DNA of 64,000 bases. Source: Paraplanobispora siamensis. GTDB taxonomy: Bacteria > Actinomycetota > Actinomycetes > Streptosporangiales > Streptosporangiaceae. Position numbers and translations under genes: made by a program. Positions within the stretch are counted from its first letter, which is position 1, and each line of letters opens with the position of its first letter. Positions 57,790-64,000 of this stretch are shown here, in pieces. The DNA lies in contig NZ_BOOJ01000069.1 in assembly GCF_016863175.1 (NCBI RefSeq), positions 18,718 to 82,717 on the forward strand, given 5' to 3'. Under the pieces are notes generated by a model that made no database searches, was not told where the DNA came from, and saw only the letters and a list, made by a program, of their open reading frames with translations.

Positions 57790-59112
57790 GTGACCGTCCT
57801 GCTGCCCGGTGCCGCCCTCACCGACCACGTCTTCACCGTCCCCCTCGACCACGCAGACCCCGGCGGGGCGCTGATCGAGGTCTTCGCCCGGGAAGTGGTC
57901 GATCCGGCCCGGCGGGGAGAGGACCTGCCCTGGCTGCTGTACCTGCAGGGCGGTCCCGGCGGCAGCTCGCCCCGGCCGGTGTCGGCCGGGGGCTGGCTGG
58001 GACACGCGCTGAAGACCCACCGGGTGCTCCTGCTCGACCAGCGGGGGACCGGACGCAGCACCCCCGTCACGGCCGCCACCCTGCCCGGGTCCGTCCCGCA
58101 GGCTCCCGAGCCCGGCTCCGCCGAGGACCTTCCCGGCGCGGACGCCTTCTCCGCCGGCTCCGCCGCGGAGGCCGCCGGATACCTGAGGCACTTCCGCGCC
58201 GACTCGATCGTGGCCGACGCCGAGCTGATCCGGCGCGAGCTCTGCGGCGACCGGCCGTGGGAGACCCTCGGCCAGAGCTACGGCGGGTTCATCACGATGA
58301 CCTACCTGTCGCGGGCGCCCGAGGGGCTCAAGGCCTGCTACGTCACCGGCGGCCTGCCCGGCCTTACGGCCACCGCCGACGAGGTCTACGCCCGCACCTA
58401 CCCCCGGGTCCGCGAGAAGGCCGAGCGCTTCTTCGCCCGCTATCCCGGCGACGCCGCCCGCCTGCAGGCGATCGCCGACCACGTGCGCCACCACGAGACG
58501 CGGCTGCCCGACGGGGACGTGCTGAGCACGCGCCGCCTGCAGACCCTCGGCATGCGCCTGGGGACCGGCGACGGGGCCGAGCACCTGCACTGGCTCCTGG
58601 AGGGGGCCTGGAGCGGCGGTGAGCTGTCCGACGCCTTCCGCTACGAGGTCATGACGGCCACCGGGTTCGTCGGCAACCCCCTCTACGCGGTCCTGCACGA
58701 GTCGATCTACGCCCAGGGCGCCCCCACCGCCTGGTCGGCGCACCGGCTGCTGCCGGAGGAGTTCGCCGAGGACGCCAAGCCGCTGCTGCCCACCGGGGAG
58801 ATGATCTACCCGTGGATGTTCGACGAGATCGCCTGCCTGCGCCCCTTCAAGGCCGTCGCCGAGATCCTCGCCGAGACCGGTGACTGGCCCGCCCTCTACG
58901 ACCCGGCACGGCTGGCGGCCAACGAGGTCCCGGTGGCCGCCGCCGTCTACTACGACGACATGTACGTCGACGAGCGCCTGTCCATGGAGACCGCCCGCGC
59001 CGTCGGCAACGTGCGGGCCTGGGTGACCAGCGAGTGGGAGCACGACGGCGTCCGCGTGTGCGGCGACCGGATCCTGGCCCGCCTGACGGACATGGCGGCC
59101 GGCCGCGCCTGA
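57790..59112 (+). CDS. proline iminopeptidase-like alpha/beta hydrolase
   Basis: A 440-residue S33-family hydrolase, cytoplasmic. The oxyanion motif YLQGGPGGSSPRP, DQRGTGRST, nucleophile elbow GQSYGGF and a late histidine in SEWEHDGVRVCGD identify it as a prolyl aminopeptidase relative. It would remove an N-terminal proline or hydrolyse small peptides. I chose GTG 57790 because conserved sequence begins within ten residues; no strong ribosome-binding site is visible, so it may be leaderless. It is divergent from the LLM-FadD operon, 80 bases from site I, so shared control is possible but not evident. Confidence 0.86.
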   Translation: MTVLLPGAALTDHVFTVPLDHADPGGALIEVFAREVVDPARRGEDLPWLLYLQGGPGGSSPRPVSAGGWLGHALKTHRVLLLDQRGTGRSTPVTAATLPGSVPQAPEPGSAEDLPGADAFSAGSAAEAAGYLRHFRADSIVADAELIRRELCGDRPWETLGQSYGGFITMTYLSRAPEGLKACYVTGGLPGLTATADEVYARTYPRVREKAERFFARYPGDAARLQAIADHVRHHETRLPDGDVLSTRRLQTLGMRLGTGDGAEHLHWLLEGAWSGGELSDAFRYEVMTATGFVGNPLYAVLHESIYAQGAPTAWSAHRLLPEEFAEDAKPLLPTGEMIYPWMFDEIACLRPFKAVAEILAETGDWPALYDPARLAANEVPVAAAVYYDDMYVDERLSMETARAVGNVRAWVTSEWEHDGVRVCGDRILARLTDMAAGRA

Positions 59113-59214
59113 CGGACCTGGTCGCCGCTCGCGCCTGACGGCAGTGACGGCCGGTCGCGTCCGACGCCGCGCGACCGGCCGTGCCCGGCCCGCGGGACCG
59201 CGGCCCGCCCGGGG

Positions 59215-59886
59215 TCAGCCCGCCCGCGCGACCGGCGGCCAGTCGAGCTGGCCGTGCAGGGCCGCCGGGGCCGAGGTGACCAGGGCCCAGTAGCGGTCGC
59301 CGTAGGACCAGTGCCACCACTCGGTGGGATAGTTGACGAACCCCGCCTCCCGCAGGACCCCGCCGAGCACCTCCCGGTTGGCCCGGGCCTCGGCGGAGAT
59401 GCCGCCCGCGGCCGTGTAGCAGGCGCCGCCGCTCTCCTCGGGGCTGGCGTTGACCTCCGTACCCATGTCGAGCTCCCGGCCGTCCGGCGTGCACAGGGTG
59501 AGGTCCACCGCGGCGCCGCAGACGTGCGGGCCGATGTGCGGAGGGGACAGCGAACGGCTGGCCTGCACGTAGACGTGCTCCTGCGACCAGCCGGGGTTGG
59601 CGGCGCTCAGCTTGGCGGCGTAGGCGGAGAAGTACCGCTCCTGCAGCGCCAGCGGGCGGTACCCCTCGACGATGAGCAGCCGCAGCCCGCCGGGCAGGTT
59701 CCCCTGGGCGCGCAGGAGCCGCTCCACGTGTCCCCGTCGCAGGTGGGCGTAGGCGCCCTCGGGGTCGGCCAGGCGCCGGTCCAGGAGGAGGCCGGGGACC
59801 GACCGCAGGTCCACGAGCGGTTCGCCCCGCTCCTCGACCGGTATCGCGGCGACACGAGGATCCGACATGAGAACGATTTCCGGCAT
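59215..59886 (-). CDS. VanX-like D-alanyl-D-alanine dipeptidase (M15 family)
   Basis: A 223-residue M15D zinc peptidase that cleaves D-Ala-D-Ala or similar dipeptides. Zinc ligands are H121 and D128 (HVCGAAVDLTL) and H192 (EWWHWSYGD), with catalytic E189; R77 in GYRP is the transition-state arginine. ATG 59886 has GAGGAG upstream. There is no signal peptide, so it acts on cytoplasmic dipeptide. No vanA/vanH homologue is adjacent, so it is more likely cell-wall dipeptide recycling than glycopeptide resistance. Confidence 0.87.
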   Translation of the reverse strand: MPEIVLMSDPRVAAIPVEERGEPLVDLRSVPGLLLDRRLADPEGAYAHLRRGHVERLLRAQGNLPGGLRLLIVEGYRPLALQERYFSAYAAKLSAANPGWSQEHVYVQASRSLSPPHIGPHVCGAAVDLTLCTPDGRELDMGTEVNASPEESGGACYTAAGGISAEARANREVLGGVLREAGFVNYPTEWWHWSYGDRYWALVTSAPAALHGQLDWPPVARAG

Positions 59887-59998
59887 GTTGTTCTTCTCCT
59901 CGGGCTGGAGGGAAGTCCGCCCGCGGGCGGCCGGTCCGGACGCGCTCGCGGCGGCGGATCAGGTCCCCTCCAGGGTCGGAGGGCGGTCTAGAAGTTCC

Positions 59999-62900
59999 CT
60001 ACAGAAACGCACCAAGGGCACCGTCGCGGCGGCCGGTGAGCTCGCCGTACTCGCGTGTCCCGAACGCGGAGAAGACACCGACGGCCTCGGCGCGCAGGGA
60101 GGCGGCGCCCGCGCCGTCCCCGGTCGCCTCGTGGACGGCCGCCAGGTCGCGCATGGTGCGCGCGCGGAACAGCGGCAGGTCCAGCCCGTCCCACACCGCC
60201 AGGGACCGGCCGAGGTGGTCCCGCGCGAGGTCGTACCGTCCGTGGGCCAGGTGAAGCTCCCCGATGGTCCGCTGGACGAGTCCCGCCCCGAAGCGGTCGT
60301 CGTGCTGCTCGCACACGCCCAGCGCCTCGACGAGGTCGGACAGGGCGGCGGCGTCGTCGCCGAGCCGGACACGGGTCTTGGCGAGGGACTGGAGCGCGTA
60401 GGCCGCCATCAGCGGGTCACCCGCCTCACGCAGCAGGGTCAGTGCCCGCAGGGACAGCTCCTCGGCCAGGCCGAGGTCGCCCGAGGCGCGGTGGACGAGC
60501 CCGATCGAGCGCAGAGTGATGCCCTCACCCCGCTTGCTGCCCAGTCGCCGGAAGGCGGCCAGCGCGTCGTCCAGCAGTGACAGCGCCGCCTCGAAGTCAC
60601 CCTGTTCGAGCAGCACGGACCCGGCCAGCCGGTCGACGTAGCCGATGCCGGCGTCGTCGCCGAGCGACCGGAAGGCCTCGCCCGCCCGGCGCAGGTGGAC
60701 CAGTGCCTGCGGCAGGTCCCCCTGCTCCCGGCAGGCGGTCCCGATCCCCGCCACGGCCACCGTCTCCCCGTGCACATCACCGCCCCGCCGCAGCAGTGGG
60801 AGGGCCTGCCGGAAGAACGCCCGCGCCTCCGGATAGCGGTCCTGCCGGGAGCGGAGCTGGCCCAGCCCCACCAGCAGAGTGGCCTCGGCCAGGGGGTCCC
60901 CGGCCCGCCTGGCGGCCTCCAGAGCGGACTCGTGGGTGCGCCGCCACTCCTCGAAGCGGGTGTCCACGGAGAACGACGAGGAGCACAGCGCGGCGGCCAC
61001 CTCGCACGTCACCTCGTGCAGGCCCATCGCGGCCGCGCGCTCCACGGCCACGACGAGCGCGGGGGCCTCCGCGCGGAACCACGCCGTCATGTCCCGCGCC
61101 ACACGCTCCGACACCTCCGGGCCGACGGGCCTGGCGGTGGTGTAGCCGCGCCGCAGGGCGGGCGCGCCCGACGGGCTCGCGGCCGCGGCGTGCGTGATCA
61201 GCCACAGCCACCCGCCCAGGACGCGGGTCATCGCCGCCGCGCGCTCCTCGAAGGGCTCCTCGGCCTCCGCCCGCTCGGCGGCGTACACCCGCAGCAGGTC
61301 GTGCAGCCGGTAGCGGCTCTGGCCGACGGCGTCGGCGGTGACGTAGTCGATGAGCTGGGCGTCCATCAGCCGCTCCACGACCTCCTCGCCCACCGGCTCG
61401 GGCACCTCCAGCAGCGCCCCGGCGACCCAGGACGCGAAGTCGGGCACCCCCAGCGCACCCAGCCTGCGAAAGGCCGTCTTCGCCGTCTCGTCGAGGCCGT
61501 GGTAGCTCAGTGCCACGCTGGCCCGCACCTCCAGGTCCCCGGCGGTGAGCTCGTCGAGACGGCGGCGCTCGTCGGCCAGGCGCGCGGCCAGCGTCGCGAG
61601 CGACCAGTGGGGGCGGGCGGCCAGCCGGGCGCCGGCCGTACGCAGAGCCAGCGGCAGGCGCCCGCACAGCAGGACGATGCGTTCGGCGGCCTCCTGCTCG
61701 GCGTGCACGCGCTCGCGCCCGGCGATGCGGCCGAGCAGGTCGACGGCGGTGGCGGCGTCGAAGACGTCGAGATCGGTCAGCCGCACCCCGTCCAGGCCCG
61801 TCAGCCTGCGGCGCGCGGTGATCAGCACGGCGCAGGTGCGGCTGCCCGGCAGCAGCGGGCGGACCTGCCGCTCGGCGCCCGCGTCGTCGAGGACGACGAG
61901 CAGCCGGCGGCCCGACAGGACGCTGCGGTAGGCGTCGATCCTCTCCTGGAGGGTGTCGGGGATCGCGGTGGGCGGGACCCCGAGAGCGCGCAGGAACCGT
62001 CCCAGCACCTCCAGGGGCGGCGCGGGCGACTCGGTGACGCCCCGCAGGTCGGCGTAGAGCTGGCCGTCGGGGTAGGCCCCGGCCACCTCGTGGGCGGCCC
62101 TGACCGCGAGCGCGGACTTGCCCACCCCGCCCTTGCCGGAGATGACGCACACCGGCACCGCCTCGCTGGGCGAGGTGAGCACCGCGGTCAGCTCGGCGAG
62201 CTGCTTGTCCCGGCCGGTGAAGTCGGCCACGCCCCGGGGGAGGTGCCCGGGAACGCCGTCCGGGACGGCGACGGGTGTGGTGGACGGTGCGGCGGCGGAC
62301 GGCATGGAGGGGGACGGCATGGAGGGGGACGGCATGGAGGCGGGCGCGGGCTCGTCCGGCTGCGGTGCCGGGACCGGTGAGGGGGCCGGGATCCGCGAGG
62401 GGACCGGGATCAACGCGGGGTCGGCCCGCACCATCGCCTCGTACAGCCGCCGCAGCTCCACGCCGGGATCGACGCCCAGTTCCTCGGCCAGGGCCCGTCG
62501 CCCCCGGTGGTAGACGTCCATCGCGTCCGTCTGGCGCCCCAGCCGGTACAGGGCCTTCATCAGCTGGGCACGCAGGCGCTCACGGGTGGGGTGCCGCCTG
62601 ACGAGCTCGGTCAGCTCGCCGACCGCCTCCGACTCCCGGCCCAGGGCCAACTCGGCCTCGACCCGCTCCTCCAGGACCGACAGGCGGGTCTCCTCCAGCC
62701 GCTCGGCCTCGCCGCGCAACGCGTGGTCCACCCCGCCCAGGGCCGTCCCCCGCCACAGCCCCAGCGCCGCCTCCAGTTCCCGGACGGCGGCGGCGTGGGC
62801 GCCCTCGGCGGCGTGGCGGCGTCCGGCGGCGACCCTCCGCTCGAAGGTCTCCACATCCAGCTCCCCCGGCCCGAGCCGGATGAGGTAACCCGGCGGCCGG

Positions 62901-63151
62901 GTCTCGATCACGTTCTCCCGGCCGGCCTCGGCCAGCCGGCGGCGCAGCCCGTAGACGTACGTCTGGACGAGCGCCGGGGCGCTCGCCGGGGGTTCCTCCC
63001 CCCACAACACGTCCACCAGACGTTCGCTGGAGACCACCCTGCCGGAGTCCAGCAGCAGGGCGGCCAGGAGGGTGCGGGGTTTCGGGCCGCCCAGGGAGAG
63101 GCGCCGCTCACCGTGCCACACCTCGACCGGACCGAGCAGACGGAACTCCAA
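59999..63151 (-). CDS. SARP/AfsR-family regulator with NB-ARC and TPR domains
   Basis: A 1050-residue transcriptional activator. An OmpR-like winged helix starts at residue 1 (LEFRLLGPVEVWHGERRLSLGGPKPRTLLAALLL), followed by a bacterial transcriptional-activation (BTAD) domain to about 245, a Pro/Ser/Met-rich linker, an NB-ARC ATPase with P-loop SGKGGVGKSALA near 335 and LLVVLDDA, and about eight TPR-like repeats to the end. I chose TTG 63151 because GGGAGG lies five bases upstream and the conserved domain starts there. Such AfsR-like proteins activate secondary-metabolite genes; no biosynthetic cluster is seen here. Confidence 0.92.
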   Translation of the reverse strand: MEFRLLGPVEVWHGERRLSLGGPKPRTLLAALLLDSGRVVSSERLVDVLWGEEPPASAPALVQTYVYGLRRRLAEAGRENVIETRPPGYLIRLGPGELDVETFERRVAAGRRHAAEGAHAAAVRELEAALGLWRGTALGGVDHALRGEAERLEETRLSVLEERVEAELALGRESEAVGELTELVRRHPTRERLRAQLMKALYRLGRQTDAMDVYHRGRRALAEELGVDPGVELRRLYEAMVRADPALIPVPSRIPAPSPVPAPQPDEPAPASMPSPSMPSPSMPSAAAPSTTPVAVPDGVPGHLPRGVADFTGRDKQLAELTAVLTSPSEAVPVCVISGKGGVGKSALAVRAAHEVAGAYPDGQLYADLRGVTESPAPPLEVLGRFLRALGVPPTAIPDTLQERIDAYRSVLSGRRLLVVLDDAGAERQVRPLLPGSRTCAVLITARRRLTGLDGVRLTDLDVFDAATAVDLLGRIAGRERVHAEQEAAERIVLLCGRLPLALRTAGARLAARPHWSLATLAARLADERRRLDELTAGDLEVRASVALSYHGLDETAKTAFRRLGALGVPDFASWVAGALLEVPEPVGEEVVERLMDAQLIDYVTADAVGQSRYRLHDLLRVYAAERAEAEEPFEERAAAMTRVLGGWLWLITHAAAASPSGAPALRRGYTTARPVGPEVSERVARDMTAWFRAEAPALVVAVERAAAMGLHEVTCEVAAALCSSSFSVDTRFEEWRRTHESALEAARRAGDPLAEATLLVGLGQLRSRQDRYPEARAFFRQALPLLRRGGDVHGETVAVAGIGTACREQGDLPQALVHLRRAGEAFRSLGDDAGIGYVDRLAGSVLLEQGDFEAALSLLDDALAAFRRLGSKRGEGITLRSIGLVHRASGDLGLAEELSLRALTLLREAGDPLMAAYALQSLAKTRVRLGDDAAALSDLVEALGVCEQHDDRFGAGLVQRTIGELHLAHGRYDLARDHLGRSLAVWDGLDLPLFRARTMRDLAAVHEATGDGAGAASLRAEAVGVFSAFGTREYGELTGRRDGALGAFL

Positions 63152-63325
63152 CGGTCCTCCCTGCGGCGGTCGTAAATGACCTTGTAAGGAAGTTGATAGC
63201 ACCCCGGCACCTCCAGTGGAACCGTCTGCGCCCTATAGGCGGCGCTGGAGCGGTGTTCCAGAGAACTTGGAGCGCCCGGGCCCAGCCTTTCTCCCATAGA
63301 TCGGCACCCTTGGAGAGGAAGGCCC

Positions 63326-64000
63326 ATGAACGCACCGGATACCCGCACCAGGCCGAACGGCGGACCGCGCATGCTGCGCAGCCTCGGTGCGGGGGCGGCC
63401 GCCACGGCCCTGCTGGGGTCGGGGCTGATCGTCGCCACCGCCACGCCGGCCGCCGCCGTGTCGCGCGCCGCGATCGTCTCCGTCGCCCAGAGCCAGCTGG
63501 GCAACGGCTCGCGCAACCACGAACAGCCGATGGGCAGCGGCTGCAACTACTACACCGGGTACTTCCGGTCCTGGAAGCCCGCCTCCGGATGCCCCGCCAC
63601 CGACGGGGTCCAGTGGCGCAACAGCGACTGGTGCGCGGACTTCGCCAAGTACGTCTGGAAGAACGCCGGCGTCCGGCACGCCGACGTCCCCGAGGGCGGC
63701 GGGGGCACGCTCACCGGCTGGGCCAGCTCCTTCAAGGACTACGGCGTCAAGTACGGCACCTGGCACACCCGGGCGAGCGGGTACACCCCCCAGCCGGGCG
63801 ACGCGATCGTCTTCGACTGGGACCAGAGCGGCAACATCGACCACGTCGGGATCGTCAAGTCCGCCAACGGCAGCACCGTCTACACCATCGAGGGCAACAG
63901 CGGAGACCGCATCAAGGAGAACAGCTGGTCGCGGGGGAACATCGACATCGTCGGATACTCGGCGCCGGTGGACGCGGACTCCGGTTCCCCGGATCTCGGG
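63326..64000 (+). CDS. secreted CHAP-domain protein (3' partial)
   Basis: The first 225 residues of a gene that runs past the end of the window with no stop. A signal peptide is clear (RMLRSLGAGAAATALLGSGLIVATATPAAA). The CHAP domain follows, with nucleophile cysteine in SDWCADFAKYVWKNAGV, histidine in NIDHVGIVKS and GDAIVFDWDQSG. It likely hydrolyses peptidoglycan. ATG 63326 has GAGAGGAAGG upstream. It is divergent from the SARP regulator gene and a possible target. Compare the anchored CHAP protein at 38337-40142. Confidence 0.9.
   Translation, partial: MNAPDTRTRPNGGPRMLRSLGAGAAATALLGSGLIVATATPAAAVSRAAIVSVAQSQLGNGSRNHEQPMGSGCNYYTGYFRSWKPASGCPATDGVQWRNSDWCADFAKYVWKNAGVRHADVPEGGGGTLTGWASSFKDYGVKYGTWHTRASGYTPQPGDAIVFDWDQSGNIDHVGIVKSANGSTVYTIEGNSGDRIKENSWSRGNIDIVGYSAPVDADSGSPDLG

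Noticed and set aside
59215..59886. A glycopeptide-resistance cluster
   Set aside because: Only a VanX-like dipeptidase is present; there is no vanH, vanA-type ligase or vanRS nearby.
59999..63151. A secondary-metabolite cluster next to the AfsR-like regulator
   Set aside because: No synthase or tailoring genes flank it within the window.

Overview
The window is a very GC-rich chromosome segment from an actinomycete. Evidence for this is GC-dominated codon third positions, frequent GTG and TTG starts, F420-type luciferase-like oxidoreductases, PASTA and other Ser/Thr kinases, a SARP/AfsR regulator, MmpL and PucR proteins, and a KstR-type box. Overall style fits Streptosporangiales or relatives, but I cannot place the genus. 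No rRNA, tRNA, CRISPR array, transposase or phage gene was seen.

Layout. 1-7.3 kb: the 3' end of a family-5 solute-binding protein gene, a small zinc-ribbon protein, then a GABA-shunt-like set (gabT, a divergent PucR regulator, a TetR regulator, an aldehyde dehydrogenase). 7.3-8.8 kb: a divergent MerR/monooxygenase pair between two long inverted-repeat arms. 8.8-11 kb: two tandem secreted trypsin-like peptidases. 11-16.2 kb: dxr and ispG of the MEP isoprenoid pathway, without the rseP gene usually found between them, followed by a secreted tripeptidyl-peptidase-like hydrolase and a GNAT protein. 16.2-18.5 kb: a HipA-like kinase/DUF3037 pair and an SRPBCC/TetR divergent pair with three operators. 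22.5-29 kb: two paralogous Ser/Thr kinases, then a TetR regulator divergent from an MmpL transporter with a 24-bp perfect palindrome between them.

The most interesting part is a dispersed catabolic region from about 18.5 to 57.7 kb. It carries five luciferase-like (LLM) oxidoreductases, a zinc alcohol dehydrogenase, three SDRs, three acyl-CoA synthetases of different types, a DUF35 OB-fold protein, a VOC protein, a degenerate isochorismatase-like protein, a cyclase-family hydrolase, a beta-lactamase-type serine hydrolase and a branched-chain-type ABC importer in which LivH, LivM and LivF are fused into one polypeptide. Nine promoters here share a 20-bp palindrome close to CCAAGCGNNCGCTTGG, although no TetR gene in the window sits at such a site. 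A separate KstR-like box lies in front of a thioesterase gene. Together these suggest a regulon for uptake, CoA activation and F420/NAD-dependent oxidation of an unidentified, perhaps steroid-like or terpenoid-like, acid; the substrate is inference.

57.8-64 kb: a proline iminopeptidase-like hydrolase, a VanX-like D,D-dipeptidase, a large AfsR-type regulator and the start of a secreted CHAP-domain protein that runs off the window. A second CHAP protein at 38.3-40.1 kb is membrane-anchored with an Arg-rich tail. A Phd/RelE-like toxin-antitoxin pair at 35.6-36.3 kb contains a tandem duplication that creates a translationally coupled 23-residue leader.
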